From Hymenopellis radicata (Eukaryota > Basidiomycota > Agaricomycetes > Agaricales > Physalacriaceae): DNA of 43,916 bases. Positions 33,065 to 42,938 of this stretch are shown here, one piece after another. How positions within the stretch are numbered: the first letter of the stretch is position 1; each line of letters starts with the position of its first letter. The position numbers and the translations under genes were made by a program. A model generated the notes under the pieces. That model saw only the letters and a list, made by a program, of their open reading frames with translations, was not told where the DNA came from and ran no database searches. The stretch spans positions 1-43,916 of the forward strand of contig JADNRX010000433.1 of assembly GCA_015501595.1 (NCBI GenBank). The letters are read 5' to 3'.

Positions 33065-33470
33065 TCCACGGTGAGCAACAGTCATTGTGAAGAAAAGAAA
33101 AGAGTGTTCAGAATTCCGGTTACGGTCTCCCATTAAATTAAGCAGACAAACGAGGGGCAGATACGGAGTAGACAAGAGGAAAGAGGGATGCACAGACGAG
33201 AAGACGAACACAGCGCATCATCAGGACGGAGATTAAGAGTGTGAAGGGCGAAAGAAAGGAGATGAGTGCTTGGTGCAGAGTAAATGATAGTTGTGTAACA
33301 AAAGATTTCAGAACTCCACTGTGGTTTACGCGCTACATATACCGTTAGGCTAGATGGGCGACGGAGATCGACTACGAAAAGACAAAATCAGTCTGAGTCG
33401 CAAGAGGATCGCGAGCAAGAAACTCGCATCTTGTCCTAGGCCAAGCAATAAAAGACAAAGCAGGGACTCC
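33065..33470 (-). pseudogene. Eroded minus-strand gene family, copy II
   Basis: Homologous to 26945-27550: shared GGTGAGCAACAG at the plus-strand start (about 33069), GAGTGCTTGGTGCAGA (about 33265), GGCTAGATGGGCGACG (about 33348) and CAAGAAACTCGC (about 33416). Protein-level matches are listed under copy I. It runs directly into the block at 33465-33600. Confidence 0.5.
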
Positions 33471-34470
33471 ATGAATTGCCAAATGTGCGGCTGGCGGCTG
33501 ACAACAGAAAGCGATACGTGTCCCCATTCCCGCCATCAACGTGTCGAGGAAAGTCGCTCCCCAAAAATACATACTTCGCAGCTATGACAGAAGGTAAGCA
33601 AACCGCTGCACTACCATTGGAGAGTCGACGGTGGAAATAAGCAGGGCGAGACTCCCCTGGAACAACACCAAACCCAGACCCGGGTCGTCGCTCCGGACAA
33701 GGCGTATAAAAGAAAATGCAGCTTATTGCGAAGACGTAGAGAGAAGAATGAATACACACGCAAGGGAGAAAACAGAGGCTTCAATTTAACGCAGCAGAAA
33801 CATATTCATGTAACCGTTAGGTCACGCCGGCTCCAGCAGGCACCGGCAGACAGTCAGTTTGGGATCCCAAACAAAAGATGACACGTTCCCTTTTACAGCC
33901 GCGCCTAACCGTTAGGTCACGCCGGCTACAGTAGATGCCTGTAAACAGTCACTTTGGGATCCCGAACGAAAGAACTGACTTGCCGAGGTGACATGTGCAT
34001 GTCAAGGGTCAAGACGCCGAGGAAGAAATGAGAAGAGGATGGTCGTGGAAGGAGTCCAAGGAACTGATTGGCGGAATGCGCGCGCGAGGGCCATCCACGA
34101 GAACTCGCGCCGAGATCTCCATAGACATCAACGTCCAAGTCCCAATCGCGTCCTCTACCGTGAAGAAGGCCAAAGGTCCAGCTTAGTACACGTCCACCGC
34201 CACAATGTACGTCGAGATGGAGAATCAAAGCAAAGTCGCAACTTGGGAAGCAGGAATACAGCCGGGAAGTGTGAAGATGGAAGAGCGCTGCGATGGCGGG
34301 CCCTCTCCGTCTACCATCATCTTCTCTTCTTTCCTTTTTCAAACAGACGGGCGTGCACAGTCGAGAGGGGAGGAGGGACATCCTCTTCCTTTTGTACCCG
34401 CTTCTCCACGCTTCCGCAGCATCGTTGTCCGCCTTGTCGCTGTTGAACAGAGGAAGGAAACGAGTGCTAG
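33465..34470 (-). pseudogene. Eroded minus-strand gene family, long copy A
   Basis: Matches 39745-40400 in the same orientation. Minus-strand protein segments conserved between the copies include NGDTYRFLLSAASRTF versus NGDTYRLLSSVASCTF, SWSPCFVF versus SWSPCYVF, and FGLLHGRGRDWDLDVDV versus FGLLHRRGRDWDLEVDV. Two exon-like starts with the DLTV motif occur at about 33811-33832 and 33905-33927. Stops and shifts are frequent. I do not recognise the family. Confidence 0.5.
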
Positions 34471-34775
34471 GCGGGAATGAGCGATAAACGCAGTCGACGA
34501 CGTACACCATGCCGTCGATAGTGAACGACGTCTGTAATGACAACTTTGCGACTGGGTGTTCCGCCTGGGAATTTGGGGGCGGGGAGGGCTCGACGACCTT
34601 ATCCTGGTTCAACGGAGAGAGATGCGTGGAGTGGGATGCAGTCGAGTAAGACGATGTTCTTAGGAGTTCCGTATGCGCATGGTCTCAGCTTGCGCGTTGA
34701 TCTCGCGACATGCGTCTTTGGTCTCCTTCGCGCCGACGAGGAATACCAAGATGTCGACAGATCCTTCCGTACCCA
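34470..34775 (-). pseudogene. DEAH-box helicase-like fragment
   Basis: The minus strand reads GSVDILVFLVGAKETKDACR (about 34755-34696), then a LLDCIPLHASL segment (about 34650-34615), then VVEPSPPPNS and TSFTIDGMVYVVDC (about 34530-34490). In DEAH helicases this order is GDILVFLTGQEEI, then LPLYASLP, then FEPAPPGxRK and ETSLTIDGIxYVVD. Only this piece of helicase domain 2 is visible; no Walker A or DEAH box was found. The related copy at 39745-40560 lacks this part (about 290 bp). Confidence 0.6.
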
Positions 34776-35164
34776 TCTGCCCATCTCCACACTTCATCCT
34801 TTCTCCTCCCAGTACTCCCGCTGATGCACATCCAGACGCGCGCTCTCGGCTAATCATGCGAGATGGCGTCTTGCGCGAGGTGATGAAGAGATGCGCGAAT
34901 GTCTGCTCAGACAGTGGCAGACGAAAGCGAGCGCGAATCACAGTCTAAATGCCAGCATCCATAAGTCCGGCGTGCCCTGAGCAGACAAGATGGCGTCGTT
35001 TTTGAGGTGGCCATAAACACGGCGGAGCGATGAATGCCTGACAAGACGTTGAAACCCGCTCTCCAAAAGCGGTGACTACCACAGCATCTCCCGGCTCGCC
35101 AGTGAAGCTCACGTCGTCGACTTTCCGCTAGAGAACGCTTTAGAGTTGATGGTCCAAGCAGCAT
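34776..35164 (-). pseudogene. Continuation of minus-strand copy A
   Basis: Shares with 40430-40650 the plus-strand segments CAGACGCGC followed by a CTCTC run (34834) and GATGAAGAGA (34882), and on the minus strand the pattern FMATSKTTPS versus FVTTSLTTPS. GCCAGCATCCAT (34951) also occurs at 25577. It is too eroded for a function. Confidence 0.4.
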
Positions 35165-35729
35165 TAATTTCAGCCATGAAAGCGGAAGGACAGAGTGCTC
35201 GTAATCCCGGTCCGGTGTTCCGCGCTACAAATCATATTCTCCAGACAACATACTCTATGCGTACTCTGAGTCTCATTTACACGAGAGGAGCGGCACGCAC
35301 GATTAGACGATATTGCGGATATTCGTTGGTTTTATTTCAGACAAATCTAAAAAATAGTAGTCTCCACTAGCTGCAGTCCAACGCTAGGTCAAACTCGTTC
35401 GGTCACATAGCTCAATTATATGTAGTCTAGGACTTTCAAGAACAAAGGACTGATAAAAATAAGCGCAAAGCCAGCTACTGGATGACAATCCATAACTGTT
35501 TGAAGTCCCAAATCATGTTGTAAATTCTCAGGGAGAACAAGTAGAATGAAAAGAAAACATGCATCCAAACCATAATGAAAATCTGAGTTCCATGGTCTCG
35601 GACAATAAAAAGGTGTGCCTGGGCGAGTATGGCAAATATGGCCCAGTAAGGAAGGTGGGATAGTCTGAAAAGTAGAATAGAGACTGGGAGGGGGTCGGAG
35701 GCCTCCTAGATTGACCAACTGGAAGTGGG
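35165..35729. other. No recognisable gene
   Basis: Contains an AATCCCGGTCCGGTGTTCCGC-like block near 35204 (shared with 26990). A 140-codon minus-strand frame (35416-35838) has no domain and overlaps the MITE end. Confidence 0.45.
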
Positions 35730-35732
35730 TTG

Positions 35733-36230
35733 CACCTCGGGTAGTGAGTAGTGTTTGCTCACCGAAAGACATGCTGAAAATGATGCGTTTCTTGAACAGT
35801 TTCTTATAGACAAAATCCGTTACTCCGTAAGGGACCACAGCTACCTAACGGAGCATATCCGAGCATATCCGGCCTCGGAAGGATACTCCATATGGGTTAG
35901 AAATACTGTACTATTTCGACCTTATCTTCGCATAACGCATAACGGAGGCCTGTGAAATGAAGAGTTGAAGGTACCATAATGCATAACGGCCAAAATTGGG
36001 CCCCAGGTAAGGCCCAAAAAGGAAATTTTTTAGCGCGGCGGCTATTACCGCCGCTCCCGCCTGCCCATATAAGGAAATTGGACCCTGAATGAAGAGTAAC
36101 ATCTGTGAAGAGTATGCATAACGCATAACGCCCCATGAAGACAAGGTCGAAATAGTACAGTATACTCTCTAAGAAATCTATCATTTTCACCGTGTCTTTC
36201 GGTGAGCAAACACTACTCACTACCGAGGTG
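35733..36230. mobile_element. CACTA-like MITE with a nested TA-MITE
   Basis: Inverted ends of about 60 bp (35733-35792 and 36172-36230) begin CACCTCGG and share TAGTGAGTAGTGTTTGCTCA. The 3-bp duplication TTG flanks them (35730-35732 and 36231-36233). CAC-type ends with 3-bp duplications fit CACTA (En/Spm). Without the nested element at 35906-36160 it would be about 241 bp. Confidence 0.72.
35906..36160. mobile_element. TA-MITE copy 2 (255 bp)
   Basis: Ends CTGTACTATTTCGACCTT and matching complement, flanked by TA (35904-35905, 36161-36162). CATAACGCATAACG motifs occur near both ends. Same length as copy 1. Confidence 0.93.
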
Positions 36231-36359
36231 TTGGCGATGTGTTAGAACATGAGAATGTTGCTGACAAAGGTGGCGGCTTCCCGGAATTTTTGTGATTCCG
36301 CCCCAACCACGTGACACTCAATTTGGGAAGGCTGCTTACTAAGCCTCAGTTTATCTCTT

Positions 36360-36938
36360 GTGGACACAGCTGTGACAATAATAATTAAACTATGGGAACA
36401 ATGGTGTGGTCACGAGGGCAAATCGCTCCTCTCTTTACATCGTCCATCACCCGTTTGCTGCCACTGCACGACGCGTTTATGTGCTCTCCTCGTGATGTCA
36501 TTTCATCAGTTCCAGACCGAGCCCGGCAATCAAGGCATTCGCCAGGATGACGACATTCCATCAGCCGCGGATCACGGCGCGGCAGTTGGATCTCTTGAGC
36601 ACGACCGCAGGAACGGTTACACTTTGTCCTGGGAGTCCATGGCAGCCTTTCACGTATGGAAAGCAGAGGAGGAGGAGACGAATATTGTTGAGTGGCCGCT
36701 CAAGGACTCTCCGAAGCGTGTGGGATCTGCAGCGCTGTGTTGGAGTAGCACCAAGCACTTCAGCACCAATACCTCCCGCTCCTCCCCGGCTCCTGTTTCT
36801 ACATCCCTTCCTTCCTTTACCCCCCAACATTATTATTACCCATCCACCGTTACTTATCCTTCACACTTACCACCCGCTGCTGCTCCGGGGCCATACTACT
36901 CATACCCTTATTATTTTGCACCTCCAAAGCCACCATAG
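36360..36938 (+). CDS. Hypothetical protein, possible FAR1-like DNA-binding exon
   Basis: Open frame of 192 codons; an alternative start at 36495 gives 147. Residues about 85-118 (GYTLSWESMAAFHVWKAEEE then NIVEWPLKDSPKR) resemble a segment I associate with mushroom FAR1/MULE-type proteins, but the WTxxHxYxC part normally following is missing. The C-terminal third is low-complexity Pro/Tyr/Ser. It is probably a first exon or a truncated copy. Whether it is expressed is unknown. Confidence 0.4.
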   Translation: MDTAVTIIIKLWEQWCGHEGKSLLSLHRPSPVCCHCTTRLCALLVMSFHQFQTEPGNQGIRQDDDIPSAADHGAAVGSLEHDRRNGYTLSWESMAAFHVWKAEEEETNIVEWPLKDSPKRVGSAALCWSSTKHFSTNTSRSSPAPVSTSLPSFTPQHYYYPSTVTYPSHLPPAAAPGPYYSYPYYFAPPKPP

Positions 36939-37081
36939 CCACTTGATTTAAATATATATATTACATGACTTATATCATTACCTGGTGCTAAACGACGCAA
37001 CGAGCGCGAGGGCGCGTTAATTGATGACGCGTCGCACGGACCCGATTATTTTGTGTGACTAACGTGACAGTAAATATAATA

Positions 37082-37334
37082 CTGTACCGTTTCGACCCTA
37101 AGTTCGCATAACGCGTCATGCGGGCCTGAGAACCGAACTTAGCCTAAACCATAACGCATCACGGACCACAAATCCAGGGTCAAATCGCCCAAAACGGCAA
37201 AAATTTCGGTCCCGCCTACGGCGGGACGTCCAAATATAGTAATTTGGACCCTTGTGCCTGGCTACGAACTTGTTCCATATAAGTTCGTAGCATAACGCGT
37301 CACAGGCCGCGAACCTACGGTCGAAACCGTACAG
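37082..37334. mobile_element. TA-MITE copy 3 (253 bp)
   Basis: Ends CTGTACCGTTTCGACCCTA and, from the right, CTGTACGGTTTCGACCGTA. TA flanks (37080-37081, 37335-37336). Internal CATAACGCGTCA motifs near both ends. Confidence 0.92.
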
Positions 37335-37339
37335 TATTG

Positions 37340-37924
37340 ATTTTTGGTCTACACACAAACAGTGCTAAACCCTGTCTCTTTATGGACAGTCGCTGGTCAT
37401 GTGCTTGGGGCGGAATAACGCGATCTCCTTCCCGGCTTCTGGCCGTTTGGAATGAAATTTAGATCTGCATACACTTTCAAACGTTATGGATTGTCATCCA
37501 CTACCACGGCAGCAAGTGAGCTACTACCCTAGCATCAGATCTCAACCTGCTTCATACTTTGCATCAGAAAGTGTTGAGACCGAAAAAATCATTTTCTTCC
37601 ATACATACTCATAGCCAGCTCACGGCAGATTACCTCTTTGACAGGAGGGATTACCGCGAACCAAAAACCATTCTCACACAAGATTGAGGACAACGTCAAG
37701 TCAACCACTGAGCCACAGACGCGTCATATTGGCCCATCGCGCCGACCAAATATTGGCGACCAGAAAACGTCATGACACGCAAATGCTATTTCTGTAGAGA
37801 TCAAGAGGACATCGGCTATACTTCGATAGTGTAAGGGGAAATGCAAAGACGAGACGCGTCTTTGAAAACGACCAGGTGAGGGAGGGAGGAGGACACAGAA
37901 TTCAGAGCAACCATCTGTCATAGG
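37340..37924. other. No recognisable gene
   Basis: No domain, repeat or RNA gene seen between MITE copy 3 and the hAT element. Confidence 0.5.
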
Positions 37925-37932
37925 ATGTAAAT
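37925..37932. repeat. Target-site duplication of hAT element, left (ATGTAAAT)
   Basis: Exact 8-bp match to 39239-39246. Confidence 0.9.
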
Positions 37933-39238
37933 TAGTGAACAGCCGGGTCGGCCCACCCGGACCGGGTGGCGGGTGGGGGTGCATGCGGGTACGGGTCGGG
38001 GTACCGATCCAAGAACCCGGTGTGACCCGCATGACCCGTAGTCACCCGTGGTTAGATATTGGTACAAGTTTATTGAGGTGAGTATTTGTGCCTCAATGAG
38101 CATCCATATTTCGTAGCTTTTTAGCAATTTATTTGGCCTCAACGAGGCCAATGTCGTCCAGAAACGATGTTGCAAAGATATTTTCCCTGATCGCCGAGCT
38201 GGCCGAGCGTCCCGGCATCTGCCGGATAACGATCGATCCGCTGTGATCATATCTCTCTGCTCTTGCCACCACAACATGACATTAATGTCGTGTTCGTCGG
38301 CCCCGGAACTTGTTCTGGGGCCTGTTCTTCTTCTTTGCTCGGTGTGCTTTTGCTTTTCTGCCGCGGTTTGGCTTCGCGCCAACCGCTGCGCCCTCGGATA
38401 CGTTCCGGGTGATTCTTTGCGTCTGTCTTCGCGACGACGCCACCTGGACGGGATACGGACAGCGTAAGCCCTCAGGACGAGGCCGCCTTACTACGGACCA
38501 GCGGGGCATGCGCTTTGCCATCGGATTAACTCCGCCTTGCTGGATTTGCGCCTCGGATGTGTTCCGGGGCGCATTCTGCTGTTCGTCTTTGCGACGACAG
38601 AATTCAATGCGGATTCAGGATGCGCAAGCCCTCTGAACGAGGCCGGAGGACTACTGGAGGCTCTGGGCGGGCTTGGAGCTGCCGCCTCACCGCTGATTCG
38701 CGATCTTCGCGTCAAAGGTGCGTACTTATCATTTTTTTTTTCTTTTTCTCATTTTCGTGCAGTCTGTCCGCACACCACGCTCCCGCCGTCTCCTTACCCG
38801 CCATCTTCTCACTCCCACCACCATCCCCGCCAACGCACCTGTCTCTCGGACTCTCTCCCCCAACCGTCTCCCCGTGACCACCATCTCCTCACCGCCACCT
38901 CCTGTACTCATGTCTTGTCCCTTCCCTGTCGTTATATACGACAGGGTGGGCTCGACTCTGTACATTGTGCGCGTCGATTACCCCCGTGCAATTGCCCAGG
39001 GGCCGTCGGCGTGCACGAAAACTACAAATAATGTATGCATACTCATGCAAGTACTTGCACACCTGGATGCTGCAAGTACTGGAGTCTAAAGAGCTAAGGG
39101 TGATGAGGGTGCCGGGTGACCCGCAAACCGTGGGTCTATGAGCGGGTGACCCGCACCCGTACTGGCGGGTCGGGTAAAGTCGCGGGTCGGGGTCGGGGTC
39201 AGGATTAAATACCCCCGGCCGACCCGGGCTGTTCACTA
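37933..39238 (+). mobile_element. Complete non-autonomous hAT-like element (1,306 bp)
   Basis: Ends are TAGTGAACAGCCGGGTCGG on the left and TAGTGAACAGCCCGGGTCGG read from the right, with an exact 8-bp duplication ATGTAAAT. Both figures are typical of hAT. GGGTGACCCGC-type G/C-rich repeats crowd both subterminal regions (37945-38050 and 39105-39230). The interior (38240-38700) matches the reverse complement of about 43490-43880. No transposase is present. Confidence 0.9.
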
Positions 39239-39246
39239 ATGTAAAT
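39239..39246. repeat. Target-site duplication of hAT element, right (ATGTAAAT)
   Basis: Exact copy of 37925-37932. Confidence 0.9.
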
Positions 39247-39744
39247 CCAAAAAGGAAGAAGACGAAGAGAGGTCCTGGTCCCATCTTGCACGTCGCCCGC
39301 CTCCACGCCGGCACGCTCAATTGTGCATCACCGCAAAATAGAAGATGAAGACGAGGAGCGCGGAATGCCAGAAACACAGCAGAGAAGGAGATGGGCATTT
39401 AACACAGGATGCATAGCTTACATTCGTAGCACAAAGAAATAAAATGGTCCTCATATACCCCGCACCTGTACACGATGCAATCTAACCACTAGGTTAGACT
39501 GGCTCCAGGGCACTGGACACAAACAGAGTGCCAATAGAATCTACCGGCAGCGAGAGGTGGGAGGAGACCGGATTGACACGTAGATGTAAGAGAGGAGATG
39601 GATGCCTGAGGTGGAGAAGACATGAGAAAGAAAAAGTAGCTCCAGGTGTGGAGGCTGAATGCGCTACAGCTTAACCGTTAGGTCATGCTGGCTCTACAAC
39701 AGACAGTCATAATACCGGTATCAACAAAGCATTGAAAGACATAG
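39247..39744 (-). other. Mostly empty; two motif copies of the minus-strand family
   Basis: Two acceptor-plus-motif copies on the minus strand (39482-39506, QSNLVVRL; 39670-39693, QHDLTVKL) belong to the eroded gene family. Nothing else is recognised. Confidence 0.4.
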
Positions 39745-40650
39745 CAGGGACTCCATGAATGGACGAATGTGCAGCTGGCGACTGACGACAGCAGGCGGTA
39801 CGTGTCCCCATTCCTGCTATCAATGTCGCGGAGAGTTGCACCCCAAAAATACACCCTTGTCCGCGTTGTAACAGCCCAGCTTAACCGTTAGGTCATGCCG
39901 GCTGTAGCAGGTACTGGTAGTCAGTCAGTTTGCGAGCCCAAACGAAAGAACTGAATTACATTATCCGTCCTGGAGAAGAGGAGAGTCAAAGAAATGGGTT
40001 GGTCGAAGCCGCGGCGAGGAGTACCATCCACGAGAAGTCGCGCGAAGATCTCCATGCACATCAACCTCCAAGTCCCAATCACGTCCTCTGCGGTGAAGTA
40101 GGCCAAACGCCACCACAATGTATGTCGAGATGGAGAGTTTAAGCAAGGTTGAAACTTGGGAAGCAGGAATACAGGTGGCAAGTGCGAGGATGGAAGGGGT
40201 GCATGCTGGAGGATGCGCCCAATCCGTCTACCATGATCTTCTCCTCCTTCGAACGGACGGGGCGCGCACAGTCGAGATGGTGGAGAAACATCATGGCAGA
40301 GCTATGCTCCTCTTCCTTCTGCCCCTCTTCTCCACACTTGCAGCGTCGTCGTCCACCTTGCCACCGTTGAACAGAGTAATCTGCCGCGAACGCTAGACGG
40401 AATGAGTGATGTGTTCTAGATCTCCCATCTTTTTATCTCCACATTTCTTCCTTGCTCCTCCCACTGCTGCGCCTCCAGACGCGCTCTCTCTCTCAGCTGC
40501 ACAAATGAGCGGACAAGACGGCATCTCGTCTGAGGTCATGAAGAGACGTACAAAATCTATGGTCCAGCATGCCCGAGACGGCGTCGTAAGTGATGTGGTT
40601 ACAAACAGGCCAGAGCGACGACTCTCCACATATCCCCCACCGCAGAAACT
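39745..40650 (-). pseudogene. Eroded minus-strand gene family, long copy B
   Basis: Same orientation and order as copy A (33465-35164), including NGDTYR, SWSPC and FGLLHRRGRDWDL segments and a DLTV exon start at 39880-39903. It lacks the DEAH-like piece of copy A. Frames are broken throughout. The two copies are about 6.3 kb apart with transposons between, so they look like an old duplication. Confidence 0.5.
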
Positions 40651-41065
40651 GGTGAGTGTCGAGTTCATCGTCCGATTCGCATGTCGTTTATCGTGCGGCG
40701 CACTCAAGCTCATCAGGACAAAGTGTCCGGAACATGTCTCTTTAAAGTTGAACGAACTTGGAACAAAAGGTGGACAGTCCAAGCAGTTGGCACTATAATC
40801 ACCCTGGGGACAAATCGTCACCCCGAGCATCATGCGACATTCCAAGAGCCCGCCGTTCCTCTCACAACTCTGGCGACAGCATGATCATCATTCTATAGCA
40901 TCGAAAACATATGGCGCTGTGGGGACCGGGCGATTGTCCGATGAGTGAATGTTTAGAAATCGACAAAATCTCAAAAGCTCGCCAGACAGACGGTGTACAG
41001 CCAGTAGACAACACCTCCAGGGTAATATCTTCCGAGATATTGGATGGCTCACGAAGTTGGTGTTA

Positions 41066-41319
41066 CTGTAGTGTTTCGACCGTTAATTCGCATATTGGAT
41101 CACGGGGCCTCATGAAGCGAAGCTATACATACTAGATATTGCATCACGGCCAGCATTTTCAGGGTCATATCGCTCAAAAAGGAAATTTTCTGGCCCGCCT
41201 AACAGCGGGCATGTCCCAATTGGGTAATTCCCGCCTCTGTGCCTGATCGCGAAGCTGTTCGCTGTAAGTTCACACCATATCGGGTCACAGGCCGCGAAGT
41301 TATGGTTGAAACGCTACAG
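41066..41319. mobile_element. TA-MITE copy 4 (254 bp)
   Basis: Ends CTGTAGTGTTTCGACCGT and, from the right, CTGTAGCGTTTCAACCAT. TA flanks (41064-41065, 41320-41321). It is the most diverged of the four copies. Confidence 0.9.
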
Positions 41320-41321
41320 TA

Positions 41322-42938
41322 CAATCCCGACCTCGCGGTATGTTTCGCGTCGCAATGACAATGGGCAAAACGGGTGTGTATACGACGACGGAGAGTGAAG
41401 ACCGGTAGACGTCTCGGTTGTATGAAGCCCTGAATCTTGAGATTGTTGGGTCTAGGAAGTATTTTGTCAATATAAGAAAATGTGGATCTTGAAATGCATA
41501 CCGTCGCCGCCAATACATTGTGCCACCCATGATAAGTCGGGACCCTACACATCGTCTTACCGCTGCCCCGACGCTCATCTCGTTCAAAACCCAACAAGCA
41601 TTTAACGGGTTTCGTGATAGAACAACCAAAAGTGGAGTGTGATCAACATGAAGCGAGGGCGAGATGGATCCGTCGCGCTCGGGTCGAGCCCAGATATCGT
41701 CCTTTACACAGTCAGCACATTGCTGAATAGGTCAAAAATATTCACTCACTTAATGAGCATGAGAACGGCAGCTACTCCAGGAGTTTCCGAGTATGCTTTC
41801 AAATACGCTGGCACTATATGGCGGCGCAATTCCAGCACGACACCATCCCAAAGCCCCGAAGCCTGTCCTCCCCAAGGCGAAATCGTCTCCAATCGTAGGG
41901 TCCGTAATATTACAGTCTGGTTACGCGCAACGTATAAGAAAAGCATTCGTAAATCGAGAGCGAATGGAATTGGGACAAGGAATAAATCTAAACAGGAAAT
42001 TTAACGCCTCAAGTCTTGAATCCAAGGATAAGAAAGACTCACAACAAGACATTCTGAATACTCTGAACTTTATGATTACACCTTATACATCGCTGGCGTC
42101 CCTTCCAAAAGCCCGTTTAATCCAGAACGCGGCAGACACACACCCCAATGACTCTGGCTATCGTCGGGAAGTAACACGACCGTAAAGGGCGGAGCAGACT
42201 GAGTTTGGTACTAAATGAATCGCATATTGTCCTAGGAACGGCCCGCATTGAGCTTGACAAGATCACAGCTTGGAGCTTCGGTAGCCATAGCGTGGACAAT
42301 GACGATGGCAGCGGCGCAAAAAGAATACGGCAAAAGAAGAATGTTGCAACGAGAGTCCAGAACGCCATCCGTTTGGTTCAGAGAGTCGCCGCGGGTCGGT
42401 CCAAGACTGGGCTGGATCAACACGGTTAGAAGTAAGATCCAAAGCAAGAGATTGGACATACCGTTTCGCCGCGTGGAAACATTCCGTCCGTTCCCGCTCA
42501 CACCTCCGCTGAGGTGACTGGATCCTCGTTACTCCAAGATATGTTGTTTCTCGTGTAGTAGAAATTGCGGGAGGCCGCAATATGAGGCAATGGACACGGA
42601 GAGGGAGGGACAGATGCGGGGGTGCATTAAGCAGTAGGCGAAGGACATGTCATTGATATGGGGATGCGAGCCCTCTGCCTGCACAAGGCAGGAAAATCGA
42701 CGCCTCCCTGTCCTATTCCACACATCTCACGTCCTCCGCGCGTTGTCTCCACCGTGAACGAGCGAACGAGAAGGTGGTGATGTCGTCCACAACCGTGTGG
42801 GGTCAGGTAGGTGAGGAACTAGACCCATGGAATTTAAAGCCCCCATCGCCGTCTCCTCTTTCCAAACGTGTTTGTCGTGCATCCTCTGTCGTGTGCCGCG
42901 ACAATGTCAAAACGACACGATCCACGATGAGCGATGCA
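41322..42938. other. No recognisable gene
   Basis: Open frames are short or shadows. CTCACACCT followed by CGCTGA and GTGACT near 42498-42520 matches 27087-27110, again part of the minus-strand repeat family. A hydrophobic minus-strand stretch (42232-42501) has no recognised domain. Confidence 0.45.

Noticed and set aside
27384..39903. Nine tRNA-like D-arm/A-box motifs on the minus strand (AGCCGGCRTGACCTAACGG type) as SINE heads
   Set aside because: Most copies lack a B-box at the right distance. The motif follows a splice-acceptor-like AG and varies in a way that keeps an [DN]LTVK-type peptide, and adjoining blocks are conserved as protein. A coding exon explains it better, though a SINE origin is not fully excluded.
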